Shown here: positions 1-6,339 of the stretch, one piece after another
How the letters are laid out: every line of letters starts with the position of its first letter
Numbering within the stretch: the first letter of the stretch is position 1
Origin: Alphaproteobacteria bacterium
GTDB taxonomy: Bacteria > Pseudomonadota > Alphaproteobacteria > ATCC43930 > CGMCC-115725
NCBI GenBank assembly: GCA_030039815.1
Contig: JASHUW010000395.1
Location: 1 to 7,471 of the forward strand
Reading direction: 5' to 3'
DNA length: 7,471 nucleotides
Made by a program: the position numbers and the translations under genes
The notes under the pieces: generated by a model
Database searches by the model: none
Seen by the model: the letters and a program-made list of their open reading frames with translations, nothing else
What the model was told of the DNA's origin: nothing

Positions 1-893
1 TGGTCGGAAATCCAGCCGAACAGCGGGCGCGCGCCGCCATTGGCGACATTGTCGACGAGGAGCGCCAAGGTCAGTGTCGACATGCTGCCGAGGATTACCG
101 TGTCGCCGACGTTGAAGTCCTTGGCGATGAGCGCGATCTGCGCCGTCGCCATCAACCCGCTCGCCGAGACCATCACAAACATCACGTACAGCACCCAGAA
201 AACCGGCGTCGACAGCATTTGCTGCGGCGTATAGCTCTCGGTGGTCTGAATGACCTTGGACGCCGCGTTGGTCGGCGTCTCGCCGGCGAAAGGCCCGCGC
301 ATCAACCAAGCGAGCACGAATACGATGGCGCCTTGCACGAGTCCGAACCAGAAGAACGCCGCCGCATAGCCCGAGGAGGCGATCACCATCCGGATCGGCA
401 CGACAGTGAGCGCCGCGCCGGCGCCGAACCCTGCGGCGGTGAGGCCGACCGCAAGGCCGCGGCGGTCGGGAAACCACTTAACCGCGTTGCCGACGCAAGT
501 CGCATAGATGGCGCCGGCACCGATCCCGGTCAGCGCCGCACCGAGATAAAGCATCTCAAGCGAGCCGGCGATCGAGTTGACGATCCAGCCGAGCGCGACA
601 AAGACGCCGCCAAAGGCGACCATGAGGCGCGGCCCGTTCTTGGCGCCGATCCAGTCGACGATCCAGCCCTCGATCGGCGTGAGCCAGGTTTCGAGCGCGA
701 CAAAGAGGCTGAAAGCGACCTGGATTTCGGCGACGCCCCAGCCCTTCGCGCCGCTCATCGGCTTGACGAAGAGCGTCCAGCCATATTGCAGATTGGCTAT
801 CATCACCATGCAGACGATGGCGATCACCAGCTGCAGCCAACGACTGGTCGGCCGCAGGCCGCTCGCGGCCGCCGCGGTTGGGGCGCTCTGCAT
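1..893 (-). CDS. oxlT: OxlT-type oxalate/formate antiporter (MFS), C-terminus cut by left edge
   Basis: Inner-membrane major facilitator carrier of the oxalate:formate antiporter family, which swaps a dicarboxylate for a monocarboxylate. Only the first 297 residues are in the window; OxlT is about 418 long. Hydrophobic segments lie near residues 20-42, 56-78, 92-110, 113-133, 147-170, 177-198, 232-256 and 266-290, so TM1-TM8 are present. From memory of the Oxalobacter OxlT sequence, several stretches match: NLQYGWTLF (Q36, Y37) in TM1, WFPDRRGLAVGLTAAGFG after TM4, TPVFWVL at TM7, and NGGARPLFGWISD in TM8. R289 aligns with OxlT Arg272, one of its two charged substrate-binding residues; the other, Lys355, would lie beyond the edge. 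F156 replaces OxlT Tyr150. The start at 893 is supported by GGGAGG seven bases upstream. It lies 149 bp downstream of the large oxidoreductase on the same strand. The family is sure; related carriers in aerobes may carry other small carboxylates, so the substrate is less sure. Confidence 0.85.
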   Translation of the reverse strand, partial: MQSAPTAAAASGLRPTSRWLQLVIAIVCMVMIANLQYGWTLFVKPMSGAKGWGVAEIQVAFSLFVALETWLTPIEGWIVDWIGAKNGPRLMVAFGGVFVALGWIVNSIAGSLEMLYLGAALTGIGAGAIYATCVGNAVKWFPDRRGLAVGLTAAGFGAGAALTVVPIRMVIASSGYAAAFFWFGLVQGAIVFVLAWLMRGPFAGETPTNAASKVIQTTESYTPQQMLSTPVFWVLYVMFVMVSASGLMATAQIALIAKDFNVGDTVILGSMSTLTLALLVDNVANGGARPLFGWISD

Positions 894-922
894 AACATTT
901 CCTCCCGCTGCTCAATTTTCGC

Positions 923-943
923 GACGCTCTTCGGCGGAGCGTC
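923..943 (-). other. Hairpin in the oxlT leader
   Basis: GACGCTC (923-929) and GAGCGTC (937-943) form a perfect 7-bp stem around a 7-base loop, 30 bp before the oxlT start codon. No T-run follows on either strand, so it does not look like an intrinsic terminator. If transcribed it would sit in the 5' leader, about 17 bases before the ribosome binding site. Function unknown. Confidence 0.35.
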
Positions 944-1003
944 TGCGTGACAAACATATTACATTTTATAGAGGTGGAAAAATAATCCTTTTGTGATAAC
1001 CGC

Positions 1004-1028
1004 CGATGAGACGATTTAGCTCACATCG
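1004..1028 (-). terminator. Weak hairpin after the oxidoreductase stop
   Basis: Fifteen bases past the oxidoreductase stop codon, CGATG (1004-1008) pairs with CATCG (1024-1028). The stem extends by two more pairs if A1023 is bulged. On the minus strand a TTTTT run follows only about 20 bases after the stem (around 982-978), too far for a classical intrinsic terminator. Partial termination or 3'-end protection is possible; chance is also possible. Confidence 0.2.
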
Positions 1029-1042
1029 TGCGAAGGAAAAAT

Positions 1043-4000
1043 TTATTCAGCGGCCGCGACTTCTTCGCGGCGGCCGAGCCGCTTCAAGCAACGGTCGATC
1101 CACAGCCGCGTCAATTTTTCTTGCGCACCGTTTTGCGACAGGCGGCGGCGCAGCGTGGGGAAATCAACCCGGTCCATGTCTTGGTCCTGATTGAAGCAAG
1201 AGAAGACGATCGTCTCGGTGCCGGTGACGGGGTCGCGCTGCCGCTGCAGGCACTGCGCACAAATCTCCTTCATCATGCACTGCATCGGCGAGTTGATCGA
1301 AGCAATCGCCCGGTGGCCGGGGCGGAAATACCGCGCGAGCTTGGCGCGGCGCGCCTCGGCGACGGCGTTCATCATCATGTCCGAGCCGATGGCGATGACG
1401 CGGTCGACCTCGCCCAATGAAATCTCGACCGGGCCGAGCCGGCCGGCACCGTAAGCCTCGATCGCCTCGACGATGTTGCCAACAAAGGCACGGTCCTGCG
1501 GCCGACCGGGCGCGAAGCCAGGTGCCTCGTCGCAGCACCACACGATGGTGTCGGCGGCCGCCTCGATATCGGCGACCTTGTAGCGATCAGCCATGGTCTT
1601 GTAGCCGGCGAAATAGAGCACGCGCGACCCCTCGGCGCGCAACGCCGCACCGATCGAAAACAACACTGCATTGCCCAGCCCGCCGCCGACGAGCAGCACC
1701 GTTTCACCCGGCGGGGTTTCGGTCGGCGTGCCCGTCGGCCCCATCAGGATCACCGGCTCTCCCGGCTGGAGCAGCGCGCAAAGGTCGGACGAGCCGCCCA
1801 TTTCCAGCACGATCGTCGACAGAAGGCCGTTGTCGCGGTCGATCGAGGCGCCGGTCAATGCCAGGCCCTCCATCGCCAACGTCGTGCCGTCGCTTTTCTG
1901 GGCGAAGGTCTCGTAATTCTGCAAACGGTAGAACTGCCCAGGCGAGAAGGCGCGGGCCGCGATCGGCGCCCGCACGACGATCTCGACGATCTTCGGCGTC
2001 AGTCGGATCACCTCGTGGACGCGGGCGCGCAGTTCGTCGTCGAGCCGAGCTTTGAGCGTCTGGGGCGTGGGTTCCGAAGGTGCGCGACGCGCCAGAACCC
2101 GGCTCACCACCGGGTAGCCGCGCGTCGCGCCGCCCATCGCCTTGACGACGTTGCCCGCGAAGCTCGGGTGCAGGTCACCCCAGAAGCTGACCGCACGGCC
2201 GTCTCCCGCCAGGCTCATCAGCACGTGCGTCGCATCGGGCTTGGCGACGCGTTGCGGCGTGACCTTGTTGCCATCCTCGTCGAGCGCCTGGAAGTAGCGC
2301 CCGTCGAGCGCGACATGCGCCGGGTCCTCGCGCGCCAGCACCGTGTTGGGCTGGGTGCCCGCGGCAACAAGGATGGTGTGCGCCGGCAGCACGACCTCGC
2401 CGTCGGGCTCGGCCCGCTTCAGGCGGAGCGCTACCGCCTGCTCTTCCTGATCGACCTCGACCGCGACGGGGGTGAGACCCTCGGCGAAGCGAATGCCCTC
2501 CTCCATCGCCTTCGCCACCTCCTCATGGTTGAGGGTGTAGCTTGGCGCGTCGATGAGGCGCCGGCGATAGGCAATCGTGACCCCGCCCCACTCGTTGATA
2601 AGCTGCGCCAGGCGCGGCGCGTGGCCCTCGATCTTCGCGGCTTCGCGCTCGGCGCGGATCACCTTGGCGTGGGCGATGAGTTCGTCGGCGACCTCGCTTT
2701 CGGACGCCGTCCAGCCGGCGCGAACCGCGGCGGCGCCCCGCTCCGATACCAGCGTCTCGTAGCGCGATAGGAACTTTTCGACCTGCAGCGGGTAATAGGC
2801 GAGCGCCTCGGTCGCGGTGTCAATCGCGGTGAGGCCGCCACCGATCACCACCACCGGCAGTCGCACCGTCAGATTGGCGATGCTGTCGGTTTTGGCGGCG
2901 CCAGTGAGTTGCAGCGCCATCAGGAAATCGCTCGCCTGCCGAACGCCGAGTGCCAGATTGTTCGCCATCGGGATGACGGTCGGCCGGCCCGCGCCGGCGC
3001 ACAGCGCGATATGGTCGAAGCCGAGCCCGAAGGCATTGCCGATCGTCACCGTCCCGCCAAAGCGAACGCCGCCATACATCGAGAACTGCTGCCGGCGTTC
3101 CAGCAGAAGGCGGATGATCTTGAGGAAATTCTTGTCCCAGCGGACGGTGATGCCGTACTCGGCGACGCCGCCGAACCCGGCCATGGTGCGCGCGTCCAGC
3201 CGCTCGTAGAGGCTGGCAACGTCGCGGATCGGCTCGAACGGGACGCGATCGCCGAGCGCGGCAACGCCTGAAATCCCCGGCGGCAGCGGCTCAATCTTCA
3301 ACCCGTCGATCGCGGCGACGAAATGCCCATCATTGATGAGGTGATGGGCGAGGGTGAAGCCCGCCGGCCCCAACCCGACGACCAGCACCTTATAGCCCGA
3401 TTGCGGTTTCGGCAGCGGCCGACGCAGGTTGAGCGGGTTCCACCGCGTCAACAGCCCGTAAATCTCGAACCCCCAGGGCAGCGCCAGCACATTCTTCAGC
3501 GTGCGGGTCTCGACCTGCGGGATATCGACCGGGTCCTGCCGCTGATAGATGCAAGCCTTCATGCAGTCGTTGCAGATGCGATGGCCGGTCGCGGCGCAGA
3601 GCGGGTTGTCGACCGCGACGATTGCCAGCGCACCGACGCTGTGCCCGCGCGTCGCGACGAGGTTCATCTCCGAAATTTTCTCGTCGAGCGGGCAGCCGGC
3701 GAGGGTCACGCCAAAGACGCTCTTACGAAACCCGCCGTCCTTTTCGATAAGCCCGTGCGAGCAGCTGTCCTTGCCCTGGTTGTGGCACCAGATGCAGTAA
3801 TTCGCCTGGTCGAGCGCACCGGCGAGATCGGTGCCGGCATCGGTCAGCGCGAAACCGTCGCGCGCCCGCCAATCGTGCTCCGGCAGGCGCATCATCGTGA
3901 CGCCGTCGCGTTCGATGGTCTCGACCGGTACGAGATGGTTCATGTCGAGCCGGTGCGGCACCTTGAACAAGAGGCCGTGGCGGTGCTTCGACTTGCCCGC

Positions 4001-4540
4001 GGGCGAGAGCGTCGCCCAGGCGGCATATTCGATCGCCGTGCGCAGCGAAGCGACGTTTGCCGGCTCGTCGTCGAGCCAGCCCGAGACGGTCTCGGCAAAG
4101 CGGCGCTCCCAATCGAGGACGGCAACGCGGGTATCCGCCAACTCGCCGAGCCCGAGGGCGCGGCGCAGCCTGGCCCCATCGAGCGCGGCGGCGGCGTCTT
4201 CCTTCACTTCCTTGACGGCGCGGCGCTGAACGAAGAGCCGCTTCACCGAATAGAGCGGCGCCAGTTCGTCGTGGCGCGCCTGCAGCTCCCGAATGTCCTT
4301 CTCGATCCCGAAAAGCCGACCGAGGAAATCCTCGAGATGCGGCGCGAGGTCGACGAGCAGATCGGACTCCGCCTTCTTGTCGAGCGCATCGATATCGGCG
4401 CGTGCCGCCATCAATCGCTCGTGCAGCGCTGCATCGCCTGCCGCCAGATAGGCGACAAATTCGCGATCAAGCTTTACCAGCCCATCGCGGTCGTAGAGCT
4501 CGGCAAAGCCGAGCCCGTATCCAAGCGTCAGTTCGGTCAT
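1043..4540 (-). CDS. Multidomain FAD/Fe-S NAD(P) oxidoreductase, GltD-like plus PyrK-like fusion (1165 aa)
   Basis: Probable cytoplasmic electron-transfer flavoprotein; no signal peptide or membrane segment is seen. Residues 1-240 are helical, charged and match no family I recognise. Residues 245-335 hold eight cysteines (C249, C252, C260, C283, C315, C323, C326, C330), suited to two [4Fe-4S] clusters as in the GltD/dihydropyrimidine dehydrogenase N-terminal domain. A GltD-like module follows: FAD motif GLGPAG (389-394), NAD(P) motif VVVIGGGLTA (563-572), YRRR (658-661), a candidate NADP 2'-phosphate contact, and FAD-contact GD (788-789). Residues 840-1165 resemble PyrK or NfnS: flavin motif FSPGQFYRLQ (865-874), nucleotide motif VGGGLGN (951-957), GSDMMM (1052-1057), and a [2Fe-2S] set C1088, C1094, C1097, C1115. 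The start is forced by an in-frame TAG at 4549-4547, nine bases upstream; the Shine-Dalgarno is poor. It lacks the dihydroorotate dehydrogenase-like barrel of dihydropyrimidine dehydrogenase. I recall similar long FAD-dependent oxidoreductases in other proteobacteria, all without a known reaction. Electron donor and acceptor are not deducible. Confidence 0.85.
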   Translation of the reverse strand: MTELTLGYGLGFAELYDRDGLVKLDREFVAYLAAGDAALHERLMAARADIDALDKKAESDLLVDLAPHLEDFLGRLFGIEKDIRELQARHDELAPLYSVKRLFVQRRAVKEVKEDAAAALDGARLRRALGLGELADTRVAVLDWERRFAETVSGWLDDEPANVASLRTAIEYAAWATLSPAGKSKHRHGLLFKVPHRLDMNHLVPVETIERDGVTMMRLPEHDWRARDGFALTDAGTDLAGALDQANYCIWCHNQGKDSCSHGLIEKDGGFRKSVFGVTLAGCPLDEKISEMNLVATRGHSVGALAIVAVDNPLCAATGHRICNDCMKACIYQRQDPVDIPQVETRTLKNVLALPWGFEIYGLLTRWNPLNLRRPLPKPQSGYKVLVVGLGPAGFTLAHHLINDGHFVAAIDGLKIEPLPPGISGVAALGDRVPFEPIRDVASLYERLDARTMAGFGGVAEYGITVRWDKNFLKIIRLLLERRQQFSMYGGVRFGGTVTIGNAFGLGFDHIALCAGAGRPTVIPMANNLALGVRQASDFLMALQLTGAAKTDSIANLTVRLPVVVIGGGLTAIDTATEALAYYPLQVEKFLSRYETLVSERGAAAVRAGWTASESEVADELIAHAKVIRAEREAAKIEGHAPRLAQLINEWGGVTIAYRRRLIDAPSYTLNHEEVAKAMEEGIRFAEGLTPVAVEVDQEEQAVALRLKRAEPDGEVVLPAHTILVAAGTQPNTVLAREDPAHVALDGRYFQALDEDGNKVTPQRVAKPDATHVLMSLAGDGRAVSFWGDLHPSFAGNVVKAMGGATRGYPVVSRVLARRAPSEPTPQTLKARLDDELRARVHEVIRLTPKIVEIVVRAPIAARAFSPGQFYRLQNYETFAQKSDGTTLAMEGLALTGASIDRDNGLLSTIVLEMGGSSDLCALLQPGEPVILMGPTGTPTETPPGETVLLVGGGLGNAVLFSIGAALRAEGSRVLYFAGYKTMADRYKVADIEAAADTIVWCCDEAPGFAPGRPQDRAFVGNIVEAIEAYGAGRLGPVEISLGEVDRVIAIGSDMMMNAVAEARRAKLARYFRPGHRAIASINSPMQCMMKEICAQCLQRQRDPVTGTETIVFSCFNQDQDMDRVDFPTLRRRLSQNGAQEKLTRLWIDRCLKRLGRREEVAAAE

Positions 4541-4777
4541 CGCCCGCTAATGTGGGAAATCGCCCCCAAATTAGCCACCACCATCTTGCCGCTACCAGCA
4601 TTGCAGCCGTGGGACGCGCGGAATACCAACAAACCGCGATTATGCCGAGCAGATTCGCACTGCTCCGGCGCAGAGACGCGACAGCCAAACGGACCGCGAG
4701 CCTTGCACAACAAATATTCGTCATGCCGCAAGGAAAGGCAAAGTGATGACTGTTTAATCAGAAAAATATCTCCTTCC

Positions 4778-4801
4778 AATTAGCAAATTTATTTGCTTAT
4801 T
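4778..4801. promoter_or_regulatory. 24-bp near-perfect palindrome, candidate operator
   Basis: Arms AATTAGCAAAT (4778-4788) and ATTTGCTTATT (4791-4801) are separated by TT. Ten of eleven pairs match, the exception being T4781 against T4798; the inner seven, AGCAAAT/ATTTGCT, are perfect. Its size and symmetry fit a dimeric repressor or activator site. It ends one base before TTGACT (4803-4808) and is about 82 bp before the permease start, so the permease is the likelier target; the oxidoreductase start is 238 bp away. No regulator gene is in the window, and I cannot assign it to a regulator family. Confidence 0.45.
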
Positions 4802-4844
4802 CTTGACTCATTCAAACAGCAAGACAAGGGAGGATGCGCCATCG

Positions 4845-4862
4845 GGCGACTGACCGGTCGCC
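4845..4862 (+). other. Leader hairpin upstream of permease
   Basis: GGCGAC (4845-4850) and GTCGCC (4857-4862) form a perfect 6-bp G+C-rich stem with loop TGACCG, in which the end bases could add a T-G wobble. It ends eight bases before the permease Shine-Dalgarno and could affect initiation. It is too small to be a known riboswitch, and no T-run follows. Confidence 0.3.
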
Positions 4863-4870
4863 GCTTGAGG

Positions 4871-4876
4871 AAGGAG
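4871..4876 (+). promoter_or_regulatory. Shine-Dalgarno that fixes the permease start
   Basis: AAGGAG lies six bases before ATG 4883-4885. This selects that ATG over the in-frame TTG at 4793, which sits inside the A+T-rich palindrome, has no Shine-Dalgarno and would add 30 residues unlike an NCS1 N-terminus. Confidence 0.8.
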
Positions 4877-4882
4877 CAAACG

Positions 4883-6331
4883 ATGGCCGACGCGACCTTC
4901 GACACCGCGATCGAGCGAAGCCTGCAGAAACGCTACCACCAGCCGAGCGGCGTGGAGCAATTCGGCATCGAAGCGATCCCGGAAGCCAAGAAGACGGTGA
5001 GGTGGTACGACCTCTTCGCGATCATCCTCAATTTCCTGATCAGCCCGTCGACGATTTTGCGCGGTGGGCTGGGTGTCGCGGCCGGGCTGTCATTCCAGGC
5101 CTCGGTGACGGCCGAATGCTCCGGCATCGTCGTAGCAGCCGTGTTTTATGTGATCATGGCCACGGTCGGAGTTGATTACGGCATTCCCGGCCAGGTCGCG
5201 ACGCGTGCCGTTTACGGGCTGCGCGGCTCCAAGATGATCCCCTCCTTCCTGCGCTCGATCGCGTCCTGCTACTGGTTCGCGTTCCAGACCGTGATCGGCG
5301 CCACCGCGATTTGTGCCGTCCTACAGAAACTGACAGGGGTGCAATATTCGCTGATCCTGGTCAGCGTCATCTTCGGGATCGTCCAGGCTTTCGTGGCGAT
5401 CGTCGGCTACGAGTCGCTGAAGCAGCTGTCGCGCGTGGCGCTGCCGGTGAAATTGCTGATGTTCGCCTATCTTTTCGTGCTGCTTGCGAACCAGGCCGAC
5501 CCGAATTTCGCGCCAGCCGCGGTCTGGTCATTTCCTGGCAAGAGCGGCTGGAACTGGGTGATCTTTGTCGCCTGGTTCAACGCCGCCGCGTCAGGCTGGC
5601 TGACGATGATCACCGATTCGGCGGATTTCTGCCGCTACTCGCGCAGCCGAATGGATATGTGGATCGGCACGGTGTCGGCCTCGGCAGTCGGCACGATGAT
5701 TTCCGGCTCGCTTGGCGCTTATGCCGCCGCGGCGACGCTCGGCAAGACCGCTAACCCGTTCGTGCTGATCGCCGGGGTCAGCACGAGCTGGATCACGCTG
5801 GCGCTGATCCTCGTCTTCATTGCGCTCGACAATTGGACGATCAACGTCCTCAACCTCTACACGGGCGGGCTGTCGATCTCGAACATGTTCGACAAGCTCG
5901 GGCGGTTCTGGACGACCCTGATCGCGAGCACATTCGGGATCGCGCTCTCGGCGATCCCCGACGTGCTCAACTCCTATCTGAGCTACGCCACCTTACTCGG
6001 CAATTTCTTCTCGCCGATCGCCGGGGTGCTGGTGTTTGACTACCTGATCCTGAAGCGGACGCGGCTCGATGTGCCGGCGCTGTTCACCATGGACGGGCGC
6101 TATCGCTATTGGGGCGGCTTCAACTTGGTCGCCGTGGCGTGGACCGCGCTCGGCTTCCTCTTCTACATGTTCTGCGTACCGGCGACCTGGATCCCGAGCC
6201 TGTGCACGATCGCGTTCAGCGGCGCGGGCTATACGTTGACATCGCTGGCCATCATGGGCCGCTCGCGGGTCATGCAGCTCGGCAGCGAAGCCGCGGCCGA
6301 GCCGGTGCCCATCGCCGTCGCCGCCGACTAG
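4883..6331 (+). CDS. NCS1-family nucleobase/hydantoin/allantoin-type permease (482 aa)
   Basis: Inner-membrane symporter of the nucleobase:cation symporter-1 family (cytosine, purine, uracil, allantoin, hydantoin or thiamine carriers), with the LeuT-like fold. The length of 482 residues is normal. The N-terminus GVEQFGIEAIP (23-33) followed by VRWYDLFAI is typical of the family. About twelve hydrophobic segments follow, roughly 44-62, 70-95, 126-148, 155-175, 188-203, 223-245, 260-283, 293-315, 340-360, 364-390, 413-432 and 437-458. WFAFQ (W131, Q135) matches the Trp-x3-Gln pair that binds substrate in the hydantoin carrier Mhp1. Other family-like stretches are ADFCRYSR (247-254) and DNWTINVLNLYTGGLSISN (316-334), the latter recalling the Asn-rich segment of cytosine permeases. 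The neighbouring ureido hydrolase favours a ureide, hydantoin or pyrimidine substrate, but that is inference from context. Its TAG stop overlaps the stop of the convergent hydrolase gene. Family assignment is firm; substrate is open. Confidence 0.9.
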   Translation: MADATFDTAIERSLQKRYHQPSGVEQFGIEAIPEAKKTVRWYDLFAIILNFLISPSTILRGGLGVAAGLSFQASVTAECSGIVVAAVFYVIMATVGVDYGIPGQVATRAVYGLRGSKMIPSFLRSIASCYWFAFQTVIGATAICAVLQKLTGVQYSLILVSVIFGIVQAFVAIVGYESLKQLSRVALPVKLLMFAYLFVLLANQADPNFAPAAVWSFPGKSGWNWVIFVAWFNAAASGWLTMITDSADFCRYSRSRMDMWIGTVSASAVGTMISGSLGAYAAAATLGKTANPFVLIAGVSTSWITLALILVFIALDNWTINVLNLYTGGLSISNMFDKLGRFWTTLIASTFGIALSAIPDVLNSYLSYATLLGNFFSPIAGVLVFDYLILKRTRLDVPALFTMDGRYRYWGGFNLVAVAWTALGFLFYMFCVPATWIPSLCTIAFSGAGYTLTSLAIMGRSRVMQLGSEAAAEPVPIAVAAD

Positions 6332-6339
6332 GCGGCGGC
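6317..6339. terminator. G+C-rich hairpin across convergent stop codons
   Basis: GTCGCCGCC (6317-6325) pairs with GGCGGCGGC (6331-6339), nine pairs including one T-G wobble, around the loop GACTA. The loop and first stem base carry both stop codons. Because the genes converge with no spacer, this is the obvious place for a two-way transcription stop. There is no T-run on either side, so it would be a poor intrinsic terminator. Alanine codons (GCC/GCG) at both C-termini could create the pairing by chance. Confidence 0.3.

Larger units (their letters stand above)
894..1042. other. A+T-rich gap between oxidoreductase and oxlT
   Basis: This 149-bp stretch separates two genes on the minus strand and is much richer in A+T than its surroundings, mainly at 951-1000. 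Read on the minus strand it holds TATAAA (970-965) and TAATAT (961-956), which resemble -10 hexamers. Neither has a recognisable -35 at 16-18 bp, so no promoter is claimed. The composition and length make a separate oxlT promoter plausible, but read-through from the upstream gene is equally possible. The oxlT Shine-Dalgarno GGGAGG is at 906-901. Confidence 0.5.
4541..4882. other. Divergent intergenic region, likely promoters both ways
   Basis: This 342-bp region lies between the starts of the oxidoreductase (minus) and the permease (plus), so it should hold both promoters. The half nearer the oxidoreductase (4541-4735) has mixed composition and shows no convincing hexamer pair. On the minus strand CATAAT occurs inside 4635-4645 without a good -35. 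The half from 4740 to 4830 is strongly A+T-rich. It contains the palindrome at 4778-4801 and TTGACT (4803-4808), a fair -35 but with no acceptable -10 at 16-18 bp. A smaller imperfect palindrome, CTGTTTAATCAG, is at 4750-4761. No small gene with a good ribosome binding site was found. Confidence 0.6.

Noticed and set aside
219..950. 243-codon and overlapping 139-codon open frames on the plus strand
   Set aside because: Both are antisense to the OxlT-like carrier, whose frame shows transmembrane segments and family motifs. The 243-codon product is a charged Arg/Asp/His-rich string with no fold signature.
2015..2770. 251-codon open frame on the plus strand
   Set aside because: It is antisense to the GltD-like module, has a composition typical of shadow frames and no family motif.
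1043..4540. Calling the oxidoreductase a dihydropyrimidine dehydrogenase or glutamate synthase small subunit
   Set aside because: The central module is related to both, but there is no dihydroorotate dehydrogenase-like barrel and no glutamate synthase large subunit nearby, and the PyrK-like C-terminal half belongs to neither.
4537..4779. 80-codon minus-strand frame upstream of the oxidoreductase
   Set aside because: It begins with TTG in the A+T-rich regulatory stretch, overlaps the oxidoreductase start in another frame and has no motif. A few family-free codons do not outweigh chance.
3323..4783. 486-codon open frame on the plus strand
   Set aside because: It lies antisense to the oxidoreductase, is rich in Arg/Ala/Val with no recognisable domain, and is the usual mirror frame of a G+C-rich gene. 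The minus-strand frame carries clear motifs over the same bases.
4793..4882. Longer permease start at TTG 4793
   Set aside because: It has no Shine-Dalgarno and lies within the palindrome, whereas ATG 4883 has AAGGAG at six bases and gives a family-typical N-terminus.
4541..4882. Riboswitch, tRNA or sigma-54 promoter in the divergent gap
   Set aside because: No conserved riboswitch core, cloverleaf or GG-N10-GC element at proper spacing was found by reading both strands. The only structures are the short stems listed.
4834..5175. Possible leader peptide or small gene starting at ATG 4834
   Set aside because: The GGGAGG abuts the ATG with no spacing, the frame runs 113 codons into the permease in another phase, and the product is Arg-rich shadow sequence.
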